A DNA stretch of 54,247 bases. It comes from QHBQ01 sp038230695. GTDB lineage: Bacteria > Chloroflexota > Chloroflexia > QHBQ01. Every line of letters starts with the position of its first letter. Position 1 is the stretch's first letter. The position numbers and the translations under genes are program-made. A model generated the notes under the pieces. It ran no database searches. It was given only the letters and a program-made list of their open reading frames with translations, and was not told where the DNA came from. The stretch lies in assembly GCA_038230695.1 (NCBI GenBank), contig JBBRMT010000003.1:1-54247 (forward strand), written 5' to 3'. Shown one piece after another: positions 1 through 7,507 of this stretch.

Positions 1-618
1 ATCGCTAGCGTTACACCAATGCCTCAGCCCAGCGCGACAGATATACCTTCACCAGCGGTCAGCGCCACCCCCTGCAGCCAAAGCTATGCCGATGTAACCC
101 CCGAATACTGGGCCTACGGCTACATTCACTATCTCAGTTGCCGCGCTATCGTCAGCGGCTACCCCGATGGCCTGTTCCGCCCTGCCAATCCGATCAGCCG
201 CGCCGAGTTCAGCAAGATGCTGGCGTTGGGCTATGGCATGATCCTGCTCACCCCGGCGCAGCCGAGCTTCGCCGATGTGCCGCCCAGCTACTGGGCATTT
301 GCTTACATCGAGAGCTTGCACGCAGCGGGAGCGATCAGCGGCTACGCCGATGGCTTGTTCCACCCCAACGCCAGCATCAGCCGTGCCGAACTGGTGAAGA
401 TGAACGTGCTAGCCAGCGGGGTTGCTGCCTACAATGGCGCACTGGCCGACTATCCCGACGTGCTGCCCGGCTACTGGGCTTATGGCTACATCAAGACTGC
501 AACCTACAAGCAGTGGGTTGGTGGCTACCCCGACGGACTGTTCCACCCCGCCAGCGTTGCCAGCCGCGCCGAGTTGGCCAAGCTGTTGTACCTCAGCCTC
601 AGCTATCCGCGCCGCTGA
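1..618 (+). CDS. SLH-domain surface protein, C-terminal fragment
   Basis: The reading frame is open from the first base, so this is the 3' part of a gene that starts outside the window; the ATG at 19 need not be the start. The visible part has a short Pro/Ser/Thr linker and then three S-layer homology (SLH) repeats at about residues 21-62, 83-124 and 147-189, counted from the ATG at 19. Each has a YWAYGYI or YWAFAYI core followed by GYPDGLFRP and a SRAE helix. SLH triplets anchor exported proteins non-covalently to cell-wall polymers, so the missing part is expected to be an exported domain. It resembles the C-terminus of the large protein at 7508-12454. The family call is firm; the function of the missing part is unknown. 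Confidence 0.9.
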   Translation: MASVTPMPQPSATDIPSPAVSATPCSQSYADVTPEYWAYGYIHYLSCRAIVSGYPDGLFRPANPISRAEFSKMLALGYGMILLTPAQPSFADVPPSYWAFAYIESLHAAGAISGYADGLFHPNASISRAELVKMNVLASGVAAYNGALADYPDVLPGYWAYGYIKTATYKQWVGGYPDGLFHPASVASRAELAKLLYLSLSYPRR

Positions 619-676
619 TAGCTAAAGGAAGGCGGTAATACTAAGGCGCGACCACAATGCGCCAAATAGTGGAGAG

Positions 677-1678
677 CTAGCCACAGGCAGGTGGGGTTGG
701 GATAGTAGTGGGTGTAACCGTTCCGCTGGGCAGTGGGGTAAGGGTTGTAGTCGCCGACGGGGTGGGGCTGGTTGCGGCAGGGGCAGGCGTGTTGGCGATA
801 GCAGTGGCCGTAGCCGTCACCGTGCAGGTAGGCAGCGCTGTGCTACTCGGCGTGGAGGTTATGGTCGCGCTCGGTGTTGCGGTGTCAGTTGGTGGCAACG
901 GCGTTTCCGTCTGCGTCGCAGTGGGAGGCAGCGGCGTTTCCGTCTCCGTGGCGGTAGGTGGCAGCGGGGTGCTGGTTTGGGTCGCCGTGGGCGGTAGCGG
1001 TGTATTGGTGGCAGGCAAGGGTGTGTTGCTAGGCGGCAGCGCAGTATTAGTGGCCGCTGGCGGGCTGGTCGGCGAAGGGGGCGGGGTGTTCGTCGGCGTA
1101 GGGCGCGGCGTTACGCTCGGCGGCGCTATATACGATTGTGGGGTGGCCGATGGCGACAGCGGTGGAGGTGGCGGCGCGGGTGTGTCAGTCGGTGCCGGGG
1201 TATTGGTGATCGCCAAAGGCGTATCGGTGAGAATAGCTGGCGTATCGCTGGGCAGCATGGTAATGGTTGCCAGGGGATTGAGGCCAGCGGGCGTGCTAGT
1301 GGGCAGTTCAAGGACCTGCGGAGTGCTGGTGTCGGGCATATTCACCGTCGGGCTGGGGAACGAGGTGGGCGTGGCGGTCATAAAGCCGGTGATGATTATA
1401 TGCTGGCTCGATTTGGGACTAAGCAGCAGCCACAGCCCGATTAGCATGAGCAGCAGCACACCCAATGCGGCTAGCATATACTGCCAGCGCAGCCGCCCGG
1501 TGCCTACTGTGGCGCTGGACTGCACAACAGGATATTCACTGGATTGCGCGACCGGATACCCACTGGATAGCGGTGGTGTGCCGAAGCCGCTCTGCTCCGG
1601 CACATCGTAATCCGGCCCCGGCGCGGGGTTGATCTCGGTCAGGTCTTCCGGTTCAAGGTTGGGGTCACGTTCGTTCAT
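677..1678 (-). CDS. Single-pass membrane protein with Thr/Pro-rich stalk (paralogue A)
   Basis: A 333-residue protein with an acidic N-terminal region (about 1-60), the basic motif GTGRLRWQYM, a transmembrane helix at about 68-87, and a low-complexity exterior of NTPLPPT-like and TxTxT repeats to the end. It ends in a single Cys (PPACG). The architecture suggests an anchored stalk, possibly O-glycosylated. No enzymatic domain is visible. It is a paralogue of the next gene upstream (1742-2710): the ten residues before the helix are identical. No Shine-Dalgarno is visible, and a -10-like TATAAT lies only 6 nt before the ATG. The long plus-strand ORF over this gene is a shadow of the skewed composition. 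Function unknown. Confidence 0.75.
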   Translation of the reverse strand: MNERDPNLEPEDLTEINPAPGPDYDVPEQSGFGTPPLSSGYPVAQSSEYPVVQSSATVGTGRLRWQYMLAALGVLLLMLIGLWLLLSPKSSQHIIITGFMTATPTSFPSPTVNMPDTSTPQVLELPTSTPAGLNPLATITMLPSDTPAILTDTPLAITNTPAPTDTPAPPPPPLSPSATPQSYIAPPSVTPRPTPTNTPPPSPTSPPAATNTALPPSNTPLPATNTPLPPTATQTSTPLPPTATETETPLPPTATQTETPLPPTDTATPSATITSTPSSTALPTCTVTATATAIANTPAPAATSPTPSATTTLTPLPSGTVTPTTIPTPPACG

Positions 1679-1684
1679 AGGCGG

Positions 1685-1693
1685 ATTATAACA
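1685..1693 (-). promoter_or_regulatory. Extended -10 promoter abutting the ATG of paralogue A
   Basis: On the minus strand the sequence TGTTATAAT ends 6 nt before the ATG at 1678. With usual spacing, transcription would begin at or within a base or two of the start codon, giving a leaderless mRNA. This fits the absence of a Shine-Dalgarno. No good -35 box is seen. Inference from sequence only. Confidence 0.45.
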
Positions 1694-1741
1694 TAAGCAG
1701 CGGTGATCTGCTTTATAGGGCGCGATGCAGCCAGCGATGGG

Positions 1742-2710
1742 CTACTTGCAGGCAGCAGTGGGCGTAGCGGTTGGCCCTGCAGTGGGGCTGCCATTAGGCG
1801 TAACGGTCAGGGTTGCCGTAGCAGTGGGCAAGGGTGTAACCGATAGGTCAAGTGGCACGGTTGGCGTGCTGCTCGGCGTGGCGCAGGTAGGTAGCGCGGG
1901 CGAGGTTGCAGTTGCAGGCAGCGGCGTATTGGTTGGCGCAAGCGTCGGCGCTGGCGTGTCGCTGGGCGGCAGCGGGGTGTTGCTGGGTGGCAGCGGTGTA
2001 TTAGTGGGTGGCAGCGGTGTATTAGTGGGTGGCAGCGGCGTATCAGTTGCCGGTGGGTTGGTGGGCGCAGGCGTGTCGCTGGGCGGAGGTGGCGCAGTCA
2101 CTAGCACGGTAATCGTGATTGGCGGCGCGGCGGTCGGGGTGGCGGCTAGAACCGTCACCGTGATGACGATCGGCAGCGGTGTATCAATGGCTGGCGCGGC
2201 AGTTGCGGGCGGGAGCGTAATGGTTGCCTGCCCGCTTAGGTTGGCGGGGGTGCTGGTGATCAAATCAAGCGGCAAAGTGGTGCTGCTGATCACCAGGTTA
2301 GCGGTGGGGCTAGCGAAGGGAGTAGCGGTGGCTGAGATGCCAGCCGCGTTCTGTTTGCCTTTGTTGAGCAGGAAGAGGACAAGGATAATGATGAGCAGCA
2401 GGGCGGCGAGTGCAGCAAACATATACTGCCAGCGCAGCCGTCCGGTGCCGCTCATGCTACGAACTACCGCCTGTTGATTCTGCAGCGGTTGAGGAGGTGG
2501 CGGCGGGGTGGTATGACTGGTTTGCACCACGCGGGTTTGTTCGCCGCTAATAGGATTGACCCGCGTCGCGTCCAACTGCTGGTATTGATCGCCAGTAGGG
2601 GTGTTGATCTGGGTCTGCTCGATGCGCTGCGTCGCGCCGGAGTCGGCGGGGTTCAGCGGGTCAAGCGGGTCGAGCGGATCAGGAGGTGGGTTGCTGTTTA
2701 TATTATTCAT
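1742..2710 (-). CDS. Single-pass membrane protein with Thr/Pro-rich stalk (paralogue B)
   Basis: A 322-residue paralogue of the 677-1678 protein. The N-terminus has a DPLDPLDPL repeat and a Gln/Pro-rich cytoplasmic region to about residue 88. The shared motif GTGRLRWQYM leads into a transmembrane helix at about 98-115. An extracellular Thr/Pro-rich region follows with tandem heptapeptides NTPLPPT/S, encoded by 21-bp DNA repeats near 1970-2040. No Shine-Dalgarno precedes the ATG. It lies 45 nt downstream of queA on the same strand, so it may be co-transcribed with it. No catalytic domain is recognised. The conserved juxtamembrane motif may be the functional part, since the stalks differ. Confidence 0.75.
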   Translation of the reverse strand: MNNINSNPPPDPLDPLDPLNPADSGATQRIEQTQINTPTGDQYQQLDATRVNPISGEQTRVVQTSHTTPPPPPQPLQNQQAVVRSMSGTGRLRWQYMFAALAALLLIIILVLFLLNKGKQNAAGISATATPFASPTANLVISSTTLPLDLITSTPANLSGQATITLPPATAAPAIDTPLPIVITVTVLAATPTAAPPITITVLVTAPPPPSDTPAPTNPPATDTPLPPTNTPLPPTNTPLPPSNTPLPPSDTPAPTLAPTNTPLPATATSPALPTCATPSSTPTVPLDLSVTPLPTATATLTVTPNGSPTAGPTATPTAACK

Positions 2711-2755
2711 AGCAACCTATACAACACCTTCGGCGCGGGTTTGTTACGCAATTGC

Positions 2756-3955
2756 TTACACGATCAACATGGCATCGCCGAAGCTATAGAAGCGATAGCC
2801 TTCGCGGATAGCCTGATCGTAAGCGTCCATAATGCGTTCGCGGCCTGCGAAGGCGCTGACCAGGGCCAGCAAGGTGCTGCGTGGAAGATGAAAGTTGGTA
2901 ATCATCGCCTCGGTCAAACGGAACTGATAGCCGGGGTAGATGAACAGGCGCGTCCAACCCTCCTGAGACTGCAGATTGGCGGTGGATTGGGATTGGGTCA
3001 TATCGGTAGGGGCAGGATTTACTCCCCTATCATAGGATTGCAGATTAGGGATAGCGGCGTAATCTATGCCAGCTTCAGCCACTGGTACACCCTGCTGGGC
3101 CAGGGCATAGCTCTCCAACACGCGCACGCTGGTGGTGCCAACCGCGACGATGCGCCCGCCCGCTGCGTGGGTAGCGTTGATCGCTTCAGCGGTGGCAGAG
3201 GGCAATTCGTACCATTCAGCGTGCATCTTGTGGCTCTCCAGCCGCTCCTCGCTGACGGGACGAAAGGTGTCGAGGCCGACGTGCAGGGTGACTGTGGCGA
3301 AGCCGATGCCTTGACCGCGCAACTCTTCGAGCAAACGGGGGGTGAAGTGTAGGCCAGCAGTAGGTGCAGCGGCGCTGCCGGGGGTGTGGGCGTATACAGT
3401 CTGGTAACGGTCGGGTTCGTCCAGCGGGGTGTGGATATAGGGGGGGAGCGGCATTACGCCAAGTTCGTCGAGCAGCGGCTCGATCGGCTGATCGAAGCGA
3501 ATAATGCGTGCGCCAGTTTCGTCGCTGGCGCGAGCGGCGACCTCGGCGAAAGCGTGAACCCCATCTTGGGTGGGCCACACCCGTCGTGCCTTATCGGGAC
3601 CTTGCTGCCACTCGCGTGCGCCGCTGAAGATTAGCCGCACGCCGGGGCGCAGGCTGCGGCCAGGGCGCACCAGCGCCTCCCATCTTACCTCATCGAGCTT
3701 GCGGAGCAGCAACACTTCGACTCCACCGCCGCTATCCAGTTTCTGTCCATACAGGCGGGCGGGCAGCACTTTGCTCTCGTTGGCAACCAGCAGATCGCCA
3801 GGGCGCAGGTAAGCGCCGATCTCGCGGAAGTGGCGATGCTCAATCTTGCCGTTATCGCGCTGCAGCACGAGCAGGCGCGAGGCATCGCGTGGTTCGAGCG
3901 GGGTCTGGGCGATTAGCTCTTCGGGTAGCGTATAATCGAAATCAGCAACGCGCAT
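2756..3955 (-). CDS. queA: S-adenosylmethionine:tRNA ribosyltransferase-isomerase
   Basis: QueA transfers the ribosyl part of SAM to 7-aminomethyl-7-deazaguanine in tRNA, the epoxyqueuosine step of queuosine synthesis. Family signatures are clear: FDYTLPEELIAQ at the start, ASRLLVL, RPGDLLVANESKVLPARL, AAPTAGLHFT, HVGLDTFRPV, TNFHLPRSTLL and YRFYSFGDAMLI at the end. At 399 residues it is longer than the usual ~340-350. Much of the excess lies at residues ~301-332 (2960-3055), between the VGTTSVRVLES helix and LFIYPGYQF. That insert is encoded by repeat DNA (see the repeat entry). The gene starts 7 nt after the PBP stop codon, so the two are probably co-transcribed. Other queuosine genes are not in the window. 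Confidence 0.95.
   Translation of the reverse strand: MRVADFDYTLPEELIAQTPLEPRDASRLLVLQRDNGKIEHRHFREIGAYLRPGDLLVANESKVLPARLYGQKLDSGGGVEVLLLRKLDEVRWEALVRPGRSLRPGVRLIFSGAREWQQGPDKARRVWPTQDGVHAFAEVAARASDETGARIIRFDQPIEPLLDELGVMPLPPYIHTPLDEPDRYQTVYAHTPGSAAAPTAGLHFTPRLLEELRGQGIGFATVTLHVGLDTFRPVSEERLESHKMHAEWYELPSATAEAINATHAAGGRIVAVGTTSVRVLESYALAQQGVPVAEAGIDYAAIPNLQSYDRGVNPAPTDMTQSQSTANLQSQEGWTRLFIYPGYQFRLTEAMITNFHLPRSTLLALVSAFAGRERIMDAYDQAIREGYRFYSFGDAMLIV
2960..3055 (-). repeat. Repeat composite inside queA
   Basis: In-frame insert encoding queA residues ~301-332. It has a TTGCAGA-like word at each edge (AATCTGCAATC at one side, AATCTGCAGTC at the other, read on the coding strand) and a central GTAGGGGCAGGATTTACTCCCC palindrome-like unit split around 3006-3028. 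The same two components, heptamer words and a GTAGGGGC...CCC unit, recur in intergenic DNA of this window, for example near 12547 and 49325. Confidence 0.6.
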
Positions 3956-3962
3956 AGGTTAT

Positions 3963-6900
3963 TTAGCCACCATTTTTAGCGGGCTTTCCGGGATTTGGCA
4001 CTGGTGTATTGGCAGGCGGGGCCGCCTGACCGCCATTGTTTGCACCGCCATTGGGCTGGGCAGTAGCGCCGCCGCCACTATTGCCTGAGTTGCCGCCATT
4101 GCCATTATTGGAGTAGCCATTACCTGTGCCAGTACCGTTGTCGCCAGTTGCCGGAGGTGGTGTCGGCCTGTAGATGGGAACATCACCCGCGTAGCCCCGC
4201 ACCTTATTCTGCGGCGGATCCTGATAGCCTTTGCAACTGGTTGGCACCTTGCCTGCGATGAAGTAGTCGGTAATATCACCCCGCGCCTGGGTGCAGACGG
4301 TTGCCCTAACTACATCGGCGGGCTTGCTAAAATCGCTGGCGAGGGTCTGATTGGGCAGATTGTAGGAGATTATCTGCTTGAAACTGGGATTGGCGTAGAA
4401 GCTCTCCATAAAATCGTGCCAGATATAGGCCGCGCCCAATGCGCCGGTAACAGACTTCATTTGTGAGTTGTCGTTGTTGCCAACCCAAACCCCGGCGACC
4501 AGGTTGGGGGTATAACCCATGGTCCAGCTATCGCGGTTATCGTCGGTGGTGCCGGTTTTGGCGGCGGCGGGGAAACTGAGATGCAGCGGGCTGGTGAGGC
4601 CGAATTCGCGGCTGCGGGCTTGATTATCGCTGAGGATGCTGGCTATCTGGTAGGCAATACCAGGGTCGAGTACCTGCTTACCCTGCACGTTGGGATCAAC
4701 CGCCTGCAAAACGTTGCCGCGACTATCGGTCATCTTCAGGATGGGGGTAGCATCTACCTCGCGCCCACCATTTGCGAAGGTGGCGTAGGCGTTGGTCTCC
4801 TCCAGCAGTGTCACTTCGCCGCCGCCCAGGGCCAGGCTAAGGCCATACCAATCTGGTGAGCGATAAAGACCGTTCTTGATGCCCATACTATGCGCCAGGT
4901 CGAGGACATTCTGGATGCCCGCAAACTGCAACGCCTTCACCGCCGGGATGTTGAAGCTGTTCGCCAGCGCCGTACGCACCGTAACCCAGCCATGGTTCAG
5001 ACTATCATAGTTGTGCGGCTCATAGGGTTTGGCCGAGCGGTAGCCAAACTGGGTATCCACATCGAGGATCGAAGTGGTGGGGTTCCAGCCCTGCTGGAAA
5101 GCAGCAGCGTAGACAATTGGCTTGAGGGAGGAGCCGGGCTGACGTTCGCGGGTGGCGACGTTTACCTGACCGTCAATCGCAGTGTTGTTGTAATCCACGC
5201 TGCCCACCATCGCCAGAATCTCGCCGGTATCCGGCTTCATCACTACCATTGCGGCATTAGTGGCCGACAATTCTTTCAGCGCCGAAACGCGGGAAACGGC
5301 GGCCCGCTCGGCCTCGGCTTGAACCCGCAGGTCGAGGGTGGTGGTAACTACCAGGCCGCCGCGGCTGACCACATCGGGGCCGTATTGTGCGTCAAGATAC
5401 TCCTTCACATATTGCACAAAATGGGGAGCCTTGACATCCACTTTGGCCGGATGCAGGACAATGGGGGTGGCTTCTGCGGCCTGCTCCTGCTGCGCGTTAA
5501 CATAGCCAGCTTTCTGCATCGAGTGCAGCACAATAACCTGTCTCCTCTTGGCAAGGTCGAAGTTCTGGGTGGGGTCATAGTCGGAGGGCGATTGGGGTAG
5601 GCCCGCCAGCAAGGCCGCTTCGGGCAGGGTCAGTTCGCTGGCGTGTATGCCGAAGTACGATGCGCTAGCCGCCTCGATGCCATAAGCAAGGTTGCCGTAG
5701 TAGATCTGGTTGAGATACATCTCCAGGATTTGGTCTTTGCTGTATGCCTGGGTTAGCTGCACCGCCAGGATCGCCTCTTTGATCTTACGGGCAAAGGTGA
5801 CATCGTAACGCTGATCGGTTAGCAGCACATCACGGGCCAACTGCTGGGTGATGGTGCTTGCGCCAGATGTGCCACGCCCGCTAAAGTTGATAAATACTGC
5901 ACGAACGATTGCAGTCACGTCCACGCCGGGGTTGCTGTAGAAGCTGGGATCCTCGGTGGCAACGGTTGCCTCAGTTAGATACTTGGAGATTTTACTAAGT
6001 GGCTCATAGGTGCGGCGGCCCTGGTCGAAAATCTCGGCAAGCAGGATGCCGTTGCGGTCGTAAATGCGAGTGGTCTCAAAATTGGAGCCGCTGCTGCCCA
6101 GGTTGTTGACGCTGGGCAGATCGCGGGCATAGACAAAGTACCCGCCCACCAACCCGCCGACAACCGCGCCGAAGGTGATGAAGAATAGCAGGGCAAGGGT
6201 GATGAATATACGCAGACCTCCGCCACCCTTCTTTGGCTCCGCGCCGCGCTGCCGCATCAGGAAGATGGGATAACGGTGGTCGCTGGTGGATGGGCGACGG
6301 CCGGGCCAGGCACGGTGGACGGCGGTAGCAAGATGCGGTGTGCCTGCTAGCGCAGCGGCAGCGATGCGTCGCTCTTGCAGCGCCTCTAGCCGGGGTGAGT
6401 GGCTTACCAGTCTCGCGCCGTGCTTCACCCCGGTGTGCGATAGCGGGTATCGGCGGGGGCGGGCGTTAGGGCTGAGTGCTGTGTGTTGTGTGCTGTGTGC
6501 TGTGTTGAGTGCTGGGGACTGAGGACTGAGTTCCTCGTCGTCAGTTAGAGCTTCATATATTGACGTGGTTGCGGCAATAGCGGCATAATTACTAGAGCCA
6601 TTGCCATTATGGCCGTTGCCGTTGCCGTTACCGTGAACCGAGGGTACGATGTATTGGCCGCCTATTGAAGTTGCGGGTGAAGGGCCATTGCCGTTGACTG
6701 AAGGCACAGCCAATTGCCCATCAATCAAGCTATCTTCAGAATGAGCGTTGCCGTTGGTTGCGGGTGCAAGCGGAGTTTCCAGCCCAGCCGTGGCATACCG
6801 ATTAGCTTCGGGTGCGGGCAGGTCTGCTGGCGTAGCAGCGGTGATGGGGATGACTGCAGTATCGTTACGTTCCGGCGGATCATTGGCAATTATCGCGCTG

Positions 6901-7055
6901 GGGTTAGCCGCAATTGATTGGTCGGCGGCCAGCGGGGCAGGCTCATTCTGCCTACCCGCCGCTGGTGCGGATGCGACAATCGGCAGCACGGCGGTGTTCA
7001 CCCCGGTTTGCCGCGCTGCGGTTCGCTTCTGCTTTTTGCTGTTACTTTTGGACAA
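3963..7055 (-). CDS. Class A penicillin-binding protein (PBP1A family)
   Basis: A bifunctional peptidoglycan synthase of 1030 residues. A long disordered cytoplasmic tail (~1-275, NGNGNG tracts) precedes a transmembrane helix at ~281-309. The GT51 glycosyltransferase domain follows, with the catalytic Glu in ATEDPSFY (~368) and TITQQLARD (~401-409). The transpeptidase domain has SSLK (acyl Ser and Lys), a SFN triad and KTGT. The C-terminus is a Gly/Asn/Pro-rich tail of about 90 residues. The start is a TTG at 7055 with GGAG upstream. Residues ~175-197 of the tail (near PQSPALNTAHSTQHTALSP) are encoded by a 7-bp tandem array at 6471-6533. queA follows 7 nt after the stop. Both catalytic domains look intact. 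Confidence 0.93.
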   Translation of the reverse strand: MSKSNSKKQKRTAARQTGVNTAVLPIVASAPAAGRQNEPAPLAADQSIAANPSAIIANDPPERNDTAVIPITAATPADLPAPEANRYATAGLETPLAPATNGNAHSEDSLIDGQLAVPSVNGNGPSPATSIGGQYIVPSVHGNGNGNGHNGNGSSNYAAIAATTSIYEALTDDEELSPQSPALNTAHSTQHTALSPNARPRRYPLSHTGVKHGARLVSHSPRLEALQERRIAAAALAGTPHLATAVHRAWPGRRPSTSDHRYPIFLMRQRGAEPKKGGGGLRIFITLALLFFITFGAVVGGLVGGYFVYARDLPSVNNLGSSGSNFETTRIYDRNGILLAEIFDQGRRTYEPLSKISKYLTEATVATEDPSFYSNPGVDVTAIVRAVFINFSGRGTSGASTITQQLARDVLLTDQRYDVTFARKIKEAILAVQLTQAYSKDQILEMYLNQIYYGNLAYGIEAASASYFGIHASELTLPEAALLAGLPQSPSDYDPTQNFDLAKRRQVIVLHSMQKAGYVNAQQEQAAEATPIVLHPAKVDVKAPHFVQYVKEYLDAQYGPDVVSRGGLVVTTTLDLRVQAEAERAAVSRVSALKELSATNAAMVVMKPDTGEILAMVGSVDYNNTAIDGQVNVATRERQPGSSLKPIVYAAAFQQGWNPTTSILDVDTQFGYRSAKPYEPHNYDSLNHGWVTVRTALANSFNIPAVKALQFAGIQNVLDLAHSMGIKNGLYRSPDWYGLSLALGGGEVTLLEETNAYATFANGGREVDATPILKMTDSRGNVLQAVDPNVQGKQVLDPGIAYQIASILSDNQARSREFGLTSPLHLSFPAAAKTGTTDDNRDSWTMGYTPNLVAGVWVGNNDNSQMKSVTGALGAAYIWHDFMESFYANPSFKQIISYNLPNQTLASDFSKPADVVRATVCTQARGDITDYFIAGKVPTSCKGYQDPPQNKVRGYAGDVPIYRPTPPPATGDNGTGTGNGYSNNGNGGNSGNSGGGATAQPNGGANNGGQAAPPANTPVPNPGKPAKNGG
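6471..6533. repeat. Heptamer array inside the PBP gene (GCTGTGT / TGAGGAC)
   Basis: Nine consecutive 7-bp units in register: GCTGAGT, GCTGTGT, GTTGTGT, GCTGTGT, GCTGTGT, TGAGTGC, TGGGGAC, TGAGGAC, TGAGTTC. The 63 bp equal 21 codons, so this array as a whole is frame-neutral in the disordered tail of the PBP. Confidence 0.8.
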
Positions 7056-7507
7056 TGCCTAAACTCCTGTTCCAGATTAACACAACATTGGCGCATTACG
7101 CCGTCATTATATAACGAAATACCATGTTTATAAGTTACAATGTAGTGTAACTACGGATTTAACAATCCAACAATGCAAGCGCCTTATTATAACCGCTGAA
7201 GGACAAACAGGCAAGGTTGAAACCGGTGTGCGTCACATTCTTGCAAAGGAGACATTCGGAGGAGCGAGCAACAGTTCGCCCTAGTTGGATAAGCAAGACG
7301 TGAGGAACATTGGAATATTTGACAAATGCAAAACGGTAAGGCGGGTGGTAAGGTGATCGGTGTATTATGCTGCGCATGGTACGTGTTAATCCAACCGGCA
7401 CTTTTGCAATATAAATCCCAGTTTTACGGCTATAAGAAGTGGTGTGTAGCCAGCCGGAGGCAGAGCCTGGCTACACACAATCAAGCGATAGAACGGAGAA
7501 GAGAAAA
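7056..7507. other. Divergent intergenic region between PBP and SLH protein
   Basis: About 450 bp with no convincing gene. The left part is AT-rich and must carry the PBP promoter. A short inverted repeat GTTACA-ATGTAG-TGTAAC lies at 7134-7151. The 243-bp minus-strand ORF here has no family resemblance. The right end holds the perfect hairpin at 7442-7478. No clear promoter for the SLH gene was identified. Confidence 0.5.
7442..7478 (+). promoter_or_regulatory. Perfect 12-bp hairpin in the leader of the SLH protein gene
   Basis: GTGTGTAGCCAG (7442-7453) is exactly complementary to CTGGCTACACAC (7467-7478), with a 13-nt loop. It ends 17 nt before the GGAG ribosome site of the GTG start at 7508, so if transcribed it would sit in the 5' leader. 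There is no U-tract, so a terminator is unlikely. It may stabilise the mRNA or control translation (inference). Confidence 0.5.

Noticed and set aside
708..1610. 300-codon plus-strand ORF opposite the Thr/Pro stalk protein
   Set aside because: Its Val/Gly-rich product is the mirror of the TPT-rich coding strand; no ribosome site or domain. The minus-strand gene has a transmembrane helix and a paralogue.
1725..2477. 250-codon plus-strand ORF opposite paralogue B
   Set aside because: Same mirror effect; Gly/Val repeats without any recognisable feature.
2474..3352. 292-codon plus-strand ORF overlapping queA
   Set aside because: It lies opposite the conserved QueA motifs and has no family features.
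4890..5600. 236-codon plus-strand ORF inside the PBP gene
   Set aside because: Opposite the transpeptidase and glycosyltransferase motifs; a frame shadow in GC-rich DNA.
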